Positions 17,611 through 26,975 of a stretch of 64,000 nt of DNA are shown here, piece by piece. The stretch comes from CAZMNY01 sp964567745 (GTDB lineage: Bacteria; Planctomycetota; Planctomycetia; Pirellulales; Pirellulaceae). How positions within the stretch are numbered: position 1 is the first letter of the stretch; each line of letters opens with the position of its first letter. The stretch lies in assembly GCA_964567745.1 (NCBI GenBank), contig CAZMNY010000005.1:1-64000 (forward strand), given 5' to 3'. The position numbers were made by a program, and so were the translations under genes. The notes below the pieces were generated by a model, which was given only the letters and a program-made list of their open reading frames with translations, was not told the DNA's origin and made no database searches.

Positions 17611-19854
17611 TCAACGGACGAAACGCCAACAACGATGGATGCGTCGGTTGCGAAAGTCCTCTGGGACGGTTTGCAAACTGATCTCGCGTATTTCCTCTGC
17701 GTGAAGCGCCTCTTGGTCCAATTTGAACCGGCGAAAATTTGTCGAAAAGTACACGACGCCTGACGGCTTCATCAGGGACAACACCTGATTCAACATCTCG
17801 GCGTGGTCGTCTTGCACTTGCCAGTCAATTTCAGCTCGCTTGCTGTTGGAAAACGTCGGCGGATCGACAACGGCCAAATCGTAAATGTTGCTTTTGCGTT
17901 GTTGTCTGAGAAAGGTGCGGGCGTCGCTGCGAATGAACTCGTGTTGAGGCCCCTCGAATTCATTGAGCTTCATGTTCCGTTCAGCCCAGCCGAGATACGT
18001 TTTGTTCCAATCGACGGTCGTCGTCGACGTCGCGCCTCCCGACGCTGCGTAGACCGTGAAGCTACCGGTGTAGCCGAACAGATTAAGAAATCTGGCACCT
18101 GACGCGTTCTCTCGCACCATGGATCGAGTCACGCGGTGATCCAGGAATAGTCCCGTGTCGACGTAGTCCGTCAAGTTGACAATGAACTTGAGTCCGCCTT
18201 CGCCGACGACAATTTCATTTCGCTCGTCCGCAACCTTGCCGTGCTGAGTTGCACCTCGTTGTCGTAAGCGGCTCTTCAACAATACTTTCTTTCGCTCGAT
18301 CTCCAACGTCTCAACCGCCGTGCGCGCCATCAAGTCGAGCCAATCGACATGCTCGGCCAAGTCTCGCTCGTGCGGTCGCTCGTATTCGGTAATGTGCAGA
18401 TGGTCTTCGTAGCGGTCGACGATCAGCGGGATCTCCGGTATGTCGCGTTCGTAGAGGCGAAAGCAAGTGATGCGTTTGCGAGTCGGCCAGCGGCGAAGAT
18501 GCCTGGCGCGTTTGAGTAGCCGTGACTTGAATAGCTCGGCCTGCTCGTACGCCTTTTCGCTCAAGCCGCCAAATACCGGGGGCGGTGAGCTTGTTTTTCG
18601 AGCACTCGCTTTCGCGGCCTTCTGAGCTTCCGATTCCGAGCCGGCAGATTCGGTCGATGTCGATTCAGCGTCTGTCCGTTTCGTATCGGCGGCGCTTCGA
18701 GGCTTTGGCGCTTTGGGCCCGTGGAATTGAAAATAGGTGCACTCAATTCGCCCGTTGTATAACTTGCGGCGGCGGTTGGCCTTCTTTTGCACAAGGGCTT
18801 CGAATCGAGGATAGGCGGTCAATATAAAATGCGACCAGGTCGGAAGGCCCCGCAACACTCGAGGGATCTCGGCGTAGAGCGGTTCGAGCTCCTGTTGCTC
18901 GCCCAGTCGAGCTCCATAGGGCGGGTTCATGATCACACAGCCGTACTTTCGCTTACTCGAAAGATCCTCGAACGACTGCTGTTGGAAATGGATCAACTCC
19001 TCCACTCCCGCCCGTTCCGCATTGTTCCTCGCAACCCAAAGCGCGCGGCTGTCGATATCGCCTCCAAGAATCCGTTCCTCGAGACCGGGTTTGATGAGGT
19101 CGAGCGACTCGGTTTTCGCTTCTTCCCAATCCGACGTCGCAATAACTGGCCATTGCTGAAATGAGTATTCACGCATCGAACCAGGCGCGATGTTCTGACC
19201 GAGCAACGCGGCTTCAATCGGAATCGTGCCGCTGCCGCAAAACGGATCGATGAGCGGGCGTTCGCGATTCCAAAAACTGAGCATCACGAGCGCGGCAGCC
19301 AGAGTCTCTTTGAGCGGCGCGCCGGTCGACTGCAATCGGTACCCTCGCTTGTGAAGACTAGGGCCGGTTGTGTCGAGAGTGAGTCGTGCTTGGTTCTTAT
19401 GTAGAGCGATTTCGATTCTGTAGAGTCCGCCGTCCTCGTCGAGCGTGTTCACTTGATGCGAAGCGAGCAAGCTTTCAACGACTGCCTTCTTCACGGTCCG
19501 TTGGCAGGCCGGCACGCTCGAGAGTTGCGAGTCGAGCGATCGTCCGATAACGGGAAAGGCGCCATTGGCGGGAATCCAGCGTGACCAATCGAGCTCGCGG
19601 GTGCCGAAAAAGAGAGAGTCGAAGTCGGCTGCCTCGAACGACGCCATTCGCAACAGAACTCGATCGGCCGTTCGCAACCAGAGATTGGCTCGACATATCG
19701 CGCGATCGTCTCCCGCGAATTCGATTTGCCCCGGCCTAACGACCTTGCCTTGATAGCCAAGTTGCTCAAGTTCGCGTCGCACGATGGCTTCGAGCCCGAA
19801 TGCGCAGGTGGCGATCAGGGTGAGTTGGATTGAATCGAGCTCCGCATCGGACAT
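17611..19854 (-). CDS. rlmL: Bifunctional 23S rRNA methyltransferase RlmKL
   Basis: The protein has 747 residues (E. coli 702). A THUMP region occupies the N-terminus. The RlmL half has the SAM/Rossmann motif DPFCGSGTIPIEAALLGQN and catalytic IMNPPYGARLGE. A charged linker (roughly 380-425, rich in S/E/A/K) is longer than usual. The RlmK half has NLFGYTGSFTVYAASGGA, VDWNKTYLGWAERNM and VVDPPTFSNSKR. It makes m2G2445 and m7G2069 in 23S rRNA in E. coli. The gene is convergent with the AI-2E gene, with 34 bp between their ends. Confidence 0.95.
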   Translation of the reverse strand: MSDAELDSIQLTLIATCAFGLEAIVRRELEQLGYQGKVVRPGQIEFAGDDRAICRANLWLRTADRVLLRMASFEAADFDSLFFGTRELDWSRWIPANGAFPVIGRSLDSQLSSVPACQRTVKKAVVESLLASHQVNTLDEDGGLYRIEIALHKNQARLTLDTTGPSLHKRGYRLQSTGAPLKETLAAALVMLSFWNRERPLIDPFCGSGTIPIEAALLGQNIAPGSMREYSFQQWPVIATSDWEEAKTESLDLIKPGLEERILGGDIDSRALWVARNNAERAGVEELIHFQQQSFEDLSSKRKYGCVIMNPPYGARLGEQQELEPLYAEIPRVLRGLPTWSHFILTAYPRFEALVQKKANRRRKLYNGRIECTYFQFHGPKAPKPRSAADTKRTDAESTSTESAGSESEAQKAAKASARKTSSPPPVFGGLSEKAYEQAELFKSRLLKRARHLRRWPTRKRITCFRLYERDIPEIPLIVDRYEDHLHITEYERPHERDLAEHVDWLDLMARTAVETLEIERKKVLLKSRLRQRGATQHGKVADERNEIVVGEGGLKFIVNLTDYVDTGLFLDHRVTRSMVRENASGARFLNLFGYTGSFTVYAASGGATSTTTVDWNKTYLGWAERNMKLNEFEGPQHEFIRSDARTFLRQQRKSNIYDLAVVDPPTFSNSKRAEIDWQVQDDHAEMLNQVLSLMKPSGVVYFSTNFRRFKLDQEALHAEEIREISLQTVPEDFRNRRIHRCWRFVR

Positions 19855-20194
19855 TTTAAAACTTCAATCGTGTTGAACTCCCGCAGTCCCCCGCGGCCGG
19901 CCAGAATCAGATAGCAAGCTAGCATCGCCTTGGAGTTCGGCCAACGCCTCTGTGCGGTTGGCGACGTGAAAACCAAGAGGGTGGAGGGATGAAAGTCGGC
20001 CGGAATTTATGGAATTGTGTCACCTTCGGCTTCTGCAATCTCTATAAGTCATTAGTATTTGACAACACGTGCGGTGCCGCTGCGAAAGACCTCGAAAATA
20101 CGCCTCGGCGAAAAGCCATGGATGGGCGTCGAGGTCACTCTGGCAGCCCAAAACCGGCCGCGCGCTGAACTGTTCACGCTGAAAGGAATCGAAC
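19855..20194. other. Divergent intergenic region
   Basis: 340 bp between rlmL and the secreted-protein gene; it should carry both promoters. A TTGACA at 20059-20064 has no matching -10 at proper spacing, and TATAAG at 20043-20048 has no good -35, so no promoter is called. Confidence 0.5.
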
Positions 20195-21403
20195 ATGAGA
20201 CAGTCTCTTCTCGCTTTGCTGTTGCTCGTCCTTCCGACCTCGCTGCTGGCTGCTCCGCCACGTCGCGACACTGTGCCGGCCGATGTGTCGATGGCGATTC
20301 ACATCGACTTAGAGAATCTTCAATCGAGCGCGTTTGGAAAGCAGTTGTTCTCTCAGGCGGTGGCAATGCCGCAGGTGAAGAAGATGCTCGCTTCCGTTCC
20401 TCCCAGTTTGGAGTTCTTGAAGCAGCTCGAAGTCAAAGACGTGACTATTTTGACCTGGTCGGAAAAAGAGTTGCAGGGGAACACGGACGAACCCGTCGTT
20501 CTCGCCAATCTCAAAATCGACGCGGAGAAGTTGATCGGTCTTCTCGGTCACGGTCGCGACTACGCTCAAATCTCGCATCACGGCATCGCGGTTCACCATT
20601 GGCGTCCGAACATGGAGGCGATCAGGACAACGTTGTTGGGTCCGAGAAAACCGAACGCCAAGAAAAAGGACGACTCGCAAGTCTCTTATCTCGCGTTCCC
20701 CAAGCCGGGATCGTTGATTGTGACTCAGTCGCTTCCGCTCATGCTGAAGACGCTCGATCGTCAGCGAGGTGCCACTGAGGCGATGCCGAAAGAGACGTAT
20801 CAGGCATGGGTTGGAGATCGTCCCGCTTGGATCACCGTCGCCTACGACCAGCCAGGCGGTTCGCCGAGCAATCTTATTGCAAGTCTTCGCCAAGACAGCG
20901 AAGAGCGAGTTACGTTGAATGTGGAAACAACGTGCCGAAGCGAGTCGGAAAAAGTGATCGGCGCCACGGTGCTTGGCATGCTCGGCAATGCGGACTTGAT
21001 TGGCCGAGCCGCGGCCGGCGTGATTGCTGGATTCAGCCAAGAGGAGAAGCCCGAATCTGAAGGCGACGAATCTGAAGGCGACAACGACGTTGCCTCGGCT
21101 GACGAGGACGGGCAGAACGGTTCATTCACGTTCGGCGTCTCGCTTGACGGGAAGGGCGGACCCAAGTCCGCGAACGAAGATATGGATCTGTTCGCCAAAG
21201 AGATTGGCAAAGTGATCGTCAAAATGGTGCAGCCATCGTTTGAGAACGATTGCCTGAAGGTCAAGGCGAGTGCGTTTGCTGGTAGCTGGGATGTGAATAT
21301 CAAGTCGAAGAACAACCGCGACGACATCAATGTCCACTTGCACCTGTATTCCACAAAGGCCAAGCACCTGGCGTCGCAAAAACGCGGCACAAAAATTCGA
21401 TAG
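20195..21403 (+). CDS. Secreted protein of unknown function
   Basis: The protein has 402 residues with a clear signal peptide (MRQSLLALLLLVLPTSLLAAPP). It begins PADVSMAIHIDLENLQSSAFGKQLF, of a type seen in planctomycete exported proteins where a short domain compares or estimates a value, but no named family is recognised. A patch of acidic low complexity (ESEGDESEGDNDVASADED) lies near residue 290. AAAGVIAGF is the only other hydrophobic stretch. It is followed 165 bp later by a sigma factor gene, so co-regulation is possible but not shown. Confidence 0.75.
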   Translation: MRQSLLALLLLVLPTSLLAAPPRRDTVPADVSMAIHIDLENLQSSAFGKQLFSQAVAMPQVKKMLASVPPSLEFLKQLEVKDVTILTWSEKELQGNTDEPVVLANLKIDAEKLIGLLGHGRDYAQISHHGIAVHHWRPNMEAIRTTLLGPRKPNAKKKDDSQVSYLAFPKPGSLIVTQSLPLMLKTLDRQRGATEAMPKETYQAWVGDRPAWITVAYDQPGGSPSNLIASLRQDSEERVTLNVETTCRSESEKVIGATVLGMLGNADLIGRAAAGVIAGFSQEEKPESEGDESEGDNDVASADEDGQNGSFTFGVSLDGKGGPKSANEDMDLFAKEIGKVIVKMVQPSFENDCLKVKASAFAGSWDVNIKSKNNRDDINVHLHLYSTKAKHLASQKRGTKIR

Positions 21404-21568
21404 TCGATGCTAGCAAGTGGCTGCTCGATTTGTCCACGAATGACATTTCGGGCGTCGTTGGCTTCCAGTGCGAAGTGCGATCCGAAGTGGTTTGATTCGC
21501 ACTGGCGGCCATCTTGCATACCAATGGCATCACGTTTAAACCTCGGCTGAATCGTACTCGTCATCAGA

Positions 21569-22210
21569 ATGGATTCTGAGATGTCTGGCGCCAACGAAGA
21601 CGCTCAACTTGCTCGACTCGCCCAAGGCGGCGATTTGGACGCGTTTGAGAAGTTAGTGTCGAAGTACGAGTCTCGGCTGCACTGCTTCCTTTGCGCCCAC
21701 GGCGCCAATGGCTGGGATGTTGAGGACGCGGTGCAAGAGACATTTCTCCGGCTCTACGTTCACATCGGCCAGTTCGATTTGAATCGTCGCTTCAGCACTT
21801 GGCTGTTCACGATCTCCCGCCGCATGTTGCCACGCGTTCAGGCGACTCTGCCGATGGAAGCGATAGACGATCTCACGGCCCGCAACTGCGACCCAGGCAC
21901 TCAGATGGAGGCGGGTGAGTCGCGGCAGGAATTCTGGTCGACGATCCGGCATCACACGAACGACGACGAGTTTCAGACACTCTGGTTTTACTACGCCGAG
22001 CAGCTTTCGCTAGTGGAGATTGCCTCGGTGATGGGCGAGTCGCATTCGGCCTGCAAGGCTCGTATCTCTCGAGTTCGCCGGCGTCTCAAGGAAAATCTCG
22101 TTCGGCTCGGGCGCTCGTCACTCAGCGAGTCCGAGAAAGATTCGCCTCGTGTGCTGGCAGATGAGTCGGCCGAGTTGCCGCCCTGTTACTTGAACCGAAA
22201 TGCAGGATGA
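21569..22210 (+). CDS. ECF-type RNA polymerase sigma factor
   Basis: The protein has 213 residues. Region 2 shows DAFEKLVSKYESRLHCFL, WDVEDAVQETFLRLYVHI and FSTWLFTISRRM. Region 4 shows EQLSLVEIASVMGESHSACKARISRVRRRLKE (helix-turn-helix). An ATG at 21581 is an alternative start. It directs RNA polymerase to an alternative promoter set. The stop overlaps the start of the downstream membrane-protein gene (ATGA), an arrangement typical of sigma/anti-sigma pairs. Confidence 0.92.
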   Translation: MDSEMSGANEDAQLARLAQGGDLDAFEKLVSKYESRLHCFLCAHGANGWDVEDAVQETFLRLYVHIGQFDLNRRFSTWLFTISRRMLPRVQATLPMEAIDDLTARNCDPGTQMEAGESRQEFWSTIRHHTNDDEFQTLWFYYAEQLSLVEIASVMGESHSACKARISRVRRRLKENLVRLGRSSLSESEKDSPRVLADESAELPPCYLNRNAG

Positions 22211-22905
22211 TCATGCAAGACGAGCAAGAACATCAATCTGATTTTGATCGACAGTTTGCCGGGCGGCTGCGTGCCGAATACGAAGTCGTGCGCGATGCAT
22301 CGTCTCGGCGAAAGGCATCCGCAACGGTAGCAAGCGAAATCCGTGCGCATCTGGAATCGAAACCGGGATTGGCCGCGACATCGCCCGAGGCGGCATCGAT
22401 GGGTGGTCGTGAGCGTTGGCGATGGCCAGCACTGGCAAGCGGGCTCGCCCTGGCTGCGATCACGGCCGTCGCCGGTTATTTGGTCAACTCGTCCTGGAAA
22501 GCGGAGCCGGTCTCGCCCTCACTGGCGGTTTCGCCGCCTGGCGGGCCGGTCGCACTGGGCACAAGTCCGGCAGTCGCCTCACCACTTCTCAATCCAAGAA
22601 TCGCGGCCGAGTCGCCAGCTGTTGTAAAGCAAGTCGCGCAGCTCGACGGCATGGACGGCGAACGAGGGCTCCAGGTTGTCGAGGCCGGATTTTCGGGTAT
22701 CTTTTCCGCCTTGGACAAAAGCAAATCCATGCTCAAGCCGTTGGCCGAAGCGGTGGCGGCTGGCAGCGATCGTCGAGCCCAACCGACCGCTGACCCAAAG
22801 GCGACTGACGAACTCGAGACCGAACGCAATCGGATGGAAACGGACGAGCGTCTAATTGTCGGTTTGGCGGCGAATTTCCTAGGTCGCGGCCAAGTTTTCG
22901 ATTGA
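22207..22905 (+). CDS. Single-pass membrane protein, putative anti-sigma factor
   Basis: The protein has 232 residues. A charged cytoplasmic N-terminus (about 1-70) precedes one membrane helix (WPALASGLALAAITAVAGYLV) and a periplasmic, mostly disordered remainder. No zinc-binding HxxxCxxC anti-sigma motif is present. The assignment as anti-sigma factor rests on topology and the 4-bp overlap with the sigma gene. It could equally be an unrelated coupled membrane protein. Confidence 0.6.
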   Translation: MIMQDEQEHQSDFDRQFAGRLRAEYEVVRDASSRRKASATVASEIRAHLESKPGLAATSPEAASMGGRERWRWPALASGLALAAITAVAGYLVNSSWKAEPVSPSLAVSPPGGPVALGTSPAVASPLLNPRIAAESPAVVKQVAQLDGMDGERGLQVVEAGFSGIFSALDKSKSMLKPLAEAVAAGSDRRAQPTADPKATDELETERNRMETDERLIVGLAANFLGRGQVFD

Positions 22906-22918
22906 GACACCGAGTATC

Positions 22919-24214
22919 ATGACTGCCATGAACGCGACCTTTGAAGCGAGACGGCGTCTGGAGCGGATGGCGCCGCACGAGTTGGCCGAGCATCAGTTGG
23001 GCAAATTGAACGCGCTTTTAGAGGCGACGCTGCCGCACAATCGGTTTTACGCCGATAGGTTGTCGGAGGTGTCATTGCCGTTGAAATCGTTGGACCAGTT
23101 GAGCGAGCTTCCGTTTACATTCAAGGACGACTTGGTCAACAACCCCAAGGGAGGCCAATTCGCTTCGAACTTGACCTATCCTCAACATCGTTACGTGCGA
23201 TTTCATCGAACATCAGGCACTCGCGGCCGACCGATGGCGGTGCTCGACACGGCGGACGACTGGCGATGGTGGATCGACACCTGGCAATTTGTGCTCGATG
23301 CGGCTGAAGTTGGCGCGGAAGACCGCGTGATGATGGCCTTCTCATTCGGACCATTCATCGGATTTTGGAGTGCTCACGACGCCGTCGCGGCTCGCGGCGC
23401 CATGGTGATTCCTGGCGGCGGACTCGACACGCTGGCCAGGCTAGAGCTAATTCGTTCGACTCCCGTGACCGCGTTGTTCTGCACTCCGAGCTATGCGCTT
23501 CACCTCGCCGACACCGCGGCCGAAAACCAAATCGACACAGCTTCATTAGATGTCCGTCGAATCGTCGTCGCCGGCGAACCAGGCGGTTCGGTGCCCGCCG
23601 TGCGGCAGCGAATCGAGACGGCTTGGAACGCCAAGGTGATCGACCACAGTGGCGCGAGCGAAGTCGGTCCCTGGGGTTTTTCGGATCCCAGCAGTCGCGG
23701 ATTGCATGTCATCGAAAGCGAATTCGTAACTGAGTTTCTTTCTGTGGAGACGGGAAAACCCGCGGCGGAGGGCGAACTTTCCGAGCTCGTCTTTACGACG
23801 CTCGGACGAGTTGGCAGCCCAGTGCTTCGCTATCGAACGGGCGACTTGGTTCGACCGACATGGAACGCTGAAGGTGAGATCCGATTTGTGCTGCTCGACG
23901 GCGGCGTGTTGGGACGATCCGACGACATGATGATCATTCGCGGCGTCAACATTTTCCCTTCATCCGTCGACCAGATATTGCGAAGTTTTCCCGAGGTGCT
24001 CGAGTATCGCATGACGGTCCGGCGCGACGGCGAACTCGACCGGCTGAGCGTCGAGGTCGAAGATCGATTGGATGACGTTTCGCGAATCGCCAAAGAGCTT
24101 CGCTTGCGACTTGGTTTGCGAGTCGACGTGATTGCGGCACCAATTGGGTCGCTTCCACGTTTTGAAGGTAAGGCGAAGCGGTTTATCGATCTCCGCAACC
24201 CGTCGCCGAAATAG
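22919..24214 (+). CDS. Phenylacetate-CoA ligase-like AMP-binding enzyme
   Basis: The protein has 431 residues, the usual PaaK length. The adenylation motif reads FHRTSGTRGRPMAV, with later IDHSGASEVGPWGF and YRTGDLVRP (ATP-binding Asp) and a C-terminal DDMMIIRGVNIFPSSVDQIL. These fit the PaaK branch of ANL enzymes, which activate aryl or carboxylic acids through an acyl-AMP to the CoA thioester. The true substrate is unknown; no other phenylacetate genes are near. It starts 13 bp after the sigma-linked membrane protein. Confidence 0.88.
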   Translation: MTAMNATFEARRRLERMAPHELAEHQLGKLNALLEATLPHNRFYADRLSEVSLPLKSLDQLSELPFTFKDDLVNNPKGGQFASNLTYPQHRYVRFHRTSGTRGRPMAVLDTADDWRWWIDTWQFVLDAAEVGAEDRVMMAFSFGPFIGFWSAHDAVAARGAMVIPGGGLDTLARLELIRSTPVTALFCTPSYALHLADTAAENQIDTASLDVRRIVVAGEPGGSVPAVRQRIETAWNAKVIDHSGASEVGPWGFSDPSSRGLHVIESEFVTEFLSVETGKPAAEGELSELVFTTLGRVGSPVLRYRTGDLVRPTWNAEGEIRFVLLDGGVLGRSDDMMIIRGVNIFPSSVDQILRSFPEVLEYRMTVRRDGELDRLSVEVEDRLDDVSRIAKELRLRLGLRVDVIAAPIGSLPRFEGKAKRFIDLRNPSPK

Positions 24215-24232
24215 CGCCTTCGAAGTCGCTAT
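24211..24232 (+). terminator. Short hairpin between paaK-like and sufS-like genes
   Basis: ATAGCG and CGCTAT form a 6-bp stem around CCTTCGAAGT (itself palindromic), followed by ATTTG. It begins at the stop codon. It may attenuate read-through; no long U-tract. Confidence 0.3.
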
Positions 24233-24288
24233 ATTTGACGTTCTTGCCGCGTCAGTATTCGCTTATGGGAAAAAGGAATCTGCTTTCA

Positions 24289-25560
24289 ATGGGAACCGAA
24301 ACAAACGCTGCGGACTTGCGTCAGCATGTCGATTCGATTCGCGATCAGTATCCGGCGATGCGGCGCCAGGTGAACGGTCACGGTGCCGCATTCTTTGACG
24401 GTCCCGGCGGAACACAGACGCCTCAATGCGTGATCGACGCCGTAGGCGAGTACCTTGGCGTGACCAATGCAAATCACGAAGGTCGTTTTGCCACGAGCCG
24501 GGAAAGCGACGCTGTGCTGCATGAAGCCCATCAGGCGTTCGCCGAGTTTCTGGGAACGGATAACGCGGACGAAGTCGTTTTCGGTGCCAACATGACTTCG
24601 CTCACGTTTTCGCTTTCTCGCAGTTTGGCGAAGACATGGTCCGCTGGCGACGAGATCTTGCTCACTCGACTCGACCACGACGCCAATTTTTCGCCGTGGC
24701 TGTTGGCCGCTCAAGACGCCGGCGCGGTCGTTAAGATTGTCGAAATCAACGAGCAAGACTGCACTTTGAATCTCGACGATCTACGCGACAAGCTGAGTTC
24801 CAAAACACGGCTCGTGGCCATTGGATGCGCGTCCAACGCCGTCGGCTCGATCAATCCGGTCAAGGAGATCACCGCTTGGGCCCACGAGGTTGGGGCGCTG
24901 GTGTTTCTAGATGCTGTCCACCTGGCGCCGCATGCCCCGATCGACGTCGCCGATCTCGACTGCGATTTTCTCGCTTGCTCTGTCTACAAGTTCTTCGGGC
25001 CGCATGTCGGCGTGCTCTGGGGTCGCCAGGAATTGTTGAGTGAGTTAACCGCCTACAAAGTTCGGCCTGCGCCCGACAGCTCGCCGGGCAAATGGATGAC
25101 GGGCACGCAGAATCACGAAGGCATCGCAGGCTCGCTGGCGGCCGTGAATTATTTGGCCGACATCGGCCGCCTCGTCAGCGGAGACACATCCGGCAGCCGG
25201 CGCGACTCGCTCGACTGCGCCTATCGCGCCATCGCGAACTACGAGCGAAGTCTTTTGATTGAGTTGCTCGACGGACTCCACCAACTGACCCCGTATCGAC
25301 TGTGGGGAATCGCCGACAAGTCGAGGCTGGGCGAGCGTGCTCCGACGATTGCCGTCACCCATAACTCGCTAACCGCCGCCGAGTTGTCCGAACGTCTCGG
25401 CGAGCGCGGCCTATTCACCTGGGACGGCAACTACTACGCCTTCAACTTGACCGAAACGCTCGGCCTCGAACCGCACGGCATGCTCCGAATCGGACTGGTT
25501 CACTACAACACGAGCGAAGAAGTACAACGCCTGCTCGCTGCCCTTAGCGAATGCGTGTAG
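24289..25560 (+). CDS. Cysteine desulfurase-like aminotransferase class V protein
   Basis: The protein has 423 residues from the ATG at 24289 (AGGA about 10 nt upstream; an ATG at 24265 is the alternative). The N-terminus has the FFDGPGGTQTPQCVIDAV motif. The PLP-binding Lys is about residue 234 in CSVYKFFGPHVGVLWG, with cofactor residues LDAVHLAPHAPIDV upstream. FFDGPGG and YKFFGPH are characteristic of the cysteine desulfurase-like subfamily that differs from true SufS/IscS. Substrate not certain. It is 74 bp after the PaaK-like gene, same strand. Confidence 0.9.
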   Translation: MGTETNAADLRQHVDSIRDQYPAMRRQVNGHGAAFFDGPGGTQTPQCVIDAVGEYLGVTNANHEGRFATSRESDAVLHEAHQAFAEFLGTDNADEVVFGANMTSLTFSLSRSLAKTWSAGDEILLTRLDHDANFSPWLLAAQDAGAVVKIVEINEQDCTLNLDDLRDKLSSKTRLVAIGCASNAVGSINPVKEITAWAHEVGALVFLDAVHLAPHAPIDVADLDCDFLACSVYKFFGPHVGVLWGRQELLSELTAYKVRPAPDSSPGKWMTGTQNHEGIAGSLAAVNYLADIGRLVSGDTSGSRRDSLDCAYRAIANYERSLLIELLDGLHQLTPYRLWGIADKSRLGERAPTIAVTHNSLTAAELSERLGERGLFTWDGNYYAFNLTETLGLEPHGMLRIGLVHYNTSEEVQRLLAALSECV

Positions 25561-25585
25561 CAGTAATGCGGCTGGACGCAACGAA

Positions 25586-25623
25586 TGACGGCGACGGGCA
25601 ATGAGTACTGCCGGTCGCCGTCA
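25586..25623. terminator. Strong hairpin downstream of the SufS-like gene
   Basis: TGACGGCGAC and GTCGCCGTCA pair perfectly; after one G-G mismatch, GGCA/TGCC extends the stem around an 8-nt loop (ATGAGTAC). It begins 26 bp after the stop codon. There is no immediate U-run, but a T-rich stretch follows within 25 nt. A terminator is the simplest reading. Confidence 0.5.
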
Positions 25624-25775
25624 CGTTGAAGTCGATAGTTTTCGCTTTTCACATCATTGGTGCATGCCGTGAGGCTTAGCAGGTTCGTGACCTAAACGCG
25701 CTGCCGACGCACGTCAAGAAATCCTAGACATCTGAGGTTTTGACAAGTGGCGTTGCCCGTAGGCTACGTTGAGGT

Positions 25776-25890
25776 AGGCCGCCCTGCCAACAGGTGCGAG
25801 GGACGACGCGAATAGTCACCAAGACCGTCACGAGGCTAGAAGATCGTCCGGCTTTCAAATGCCGGCGCTTTAGCTGTGAGTCTTGACGGG
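25776..25890. repeat. 115-bp dispersed repeat, copy A
   Basis: It aligns without gaps to 29244-29358 (copy B) with about 10 mismatches in 115 positions. Conserved parts include CGACGCGAATAGTCACCAAG, CGAGGCTAGAAGATCGTCC and GCTTTCAAATGCCGGCGC. It is intergenic and has no open coding potential shared by both copies. Confidence 0.85.
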
Positions 25891-25899
25891 CTTTGGAAG

Positions 25900-26208
25900 C
25901 TAGCCGTCGGTGGTACCGAGCTCCATCAGCTGTTCGAGCGTGTAGATTCCCGAGTTGTGACCGTCACTAAACTCGATTGCGTAAGCATAACCACCCATTG
26001 GCTCCATGCCGGTTACTTGCAGCAATCCAATTTCACCGGCGGCGAGAATGGGCAAGTCGGGTTTCGGCGCGCGTCGCTTCTCACAACAGGTCGCACAGGG
26101 ACAGGCGTCTCGCAACTCTCGCGGCGTATACGTGCGGACCGAGTCATCGTCCCATTCGATCACGATTCGTGATTGCTCGTCGCGTCGTAACGCTCGCGGT
26201 GTTGGCAT
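25900..26208 (-). CDS. DUF971 domain-containing protein
   Basis: The protein has 102 residues from the ATG at 26208 (a TTG precedes it). The fold signature IVIEWDDDSVRTYTPRELRDACPCATC and GGYAYAIEFSDGHNSGIYTLEQL fit DUF971 (the gamma-butyrobetaine-hydroxylase N-terminal-like domain). The CPCATCC cysteines are compatible with metal binding. Some DUF971 proteins are linked to Fe-S or Mrp-like ATPase functions, but no such partner is adjacent. The stop codon lies 10 bp from repeat copy A. Confidence 0.9.
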   Translation of the reverse strand: MPTPRALRRDEQSRIVIEWDDDSVRTYTPRELRDACPCATCCEKRRAPKPDLPILAAGEIGLLQVTGMEPMGGYAYAIEFSDGHNSGIYTLEQLMELGTTDG

Positions 26209-26336
26209 CAATTAATCTCGTCGATTGGTGGTAACGTCGTCGGTCGACGCGATCCGTGTTTCCATAAGGCCTGTGTTGTTGGGATACTCTAACCAAGGAG
26301 CTGCCGGAAGAGCAAACGGTCCGTCACAATTGAGCG

Positions 26337-26972
26337 TCAAATTCCGAGGTCGTCCAGGTTGCTGGCAGGCAACAAGTTAAACTGGTCGTTGCGCTTTTTG
26401 GTTTTCGGCGCGACCGTTTGAGCAGGCGAATGGTGAACAGGAACTCGGCGAACCGGTGGATTCACTTGTGGTGCAGAGACATGCTGAGGGCGTACGGCGG
26501 CGAGGCCGCCAGCTGCCGGTCTCGCGCCCAAGGGTCCGATGCGTGTGATCATACGCGAGTCGACTTGGCGAAAGGCACCCGATCCAAGCCGGAAGAAGGC
26601 GACCTGCCATTCGCCCGGTTTGTCGACGGCCTCTCGCAACTCCGATTTGCCGGCGTTGCCGTAGACGACCACATTCGTCGGCGGAAACCAGTAGAGAACG
26701 TTTCGGGCGCGAGTCGTGAGTTCGGCCCATGTTTTCGAGGCAATCCGATTGGCCGACGCCTGGTCGCCTCGCTTGAGGGCCGCTCGGATTTGAACTTCCG
26801 CTCGCTCGCGAATCCCTCGCAGATCGGCTTTCAGCTGCGACGCTTTTTCTGGATGAACGTCGCTCAGCTTGACTCGATATGTGTTGCACCACTCGTTCGG
26901 ATAGTGCCTCAGGCCGCGGAATTCAACGTTATCGACACTCTGGGCATTGGCCGTTCGCGGCGAGGCGATTCC
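26337..26972 (-). pseudogene. Secreted protein gene with a stop codon inside its signal peptide
   Basis: The minus-strand frame is open for 212 codons from the base after a TAA at 26975-26973 down to 26337. The reading includes PRTANAQSVDNVEFRGLRHYPN, VHPEKASQLKADLRGI and WFPPTNVVVYGNAGKSEL and ends NLLPASNLDDLGI. It has no ATG, GTG or TTG start near its beginning. Upstream of the TAA the same frame reads ESLVLATLAF, so a hydrophobic core, a stop, then GIASPRTANA with a signal-peptidase-like ANA site. The simplest view is a nonsense mutation, a sequencing error or an unrecognised start. A GTG at 26672 would give only the C-terminal half. Family unrecognised. Confidence 0.6.
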
Positions 26973-26975
26973 TTA

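Larger units (their letters stand above)
25561..25899. other. Intergenic region with hairpin and dispersed repeat
   Basis: No gene is seen. It holds a strong hairpin at 25586-25623, the word GCGTTGCCCGTAGG (also at 32281-32294) and the 115-bp dispersed repeat copy at 25776-25890. Confidence 0.6.

Noticed and set aside
20043..20064. Promoter from TATAAG and TTGACA before the secreted-protein gene
   Set aside because: Neither element has a partner at 16-18 bp in the correct order.
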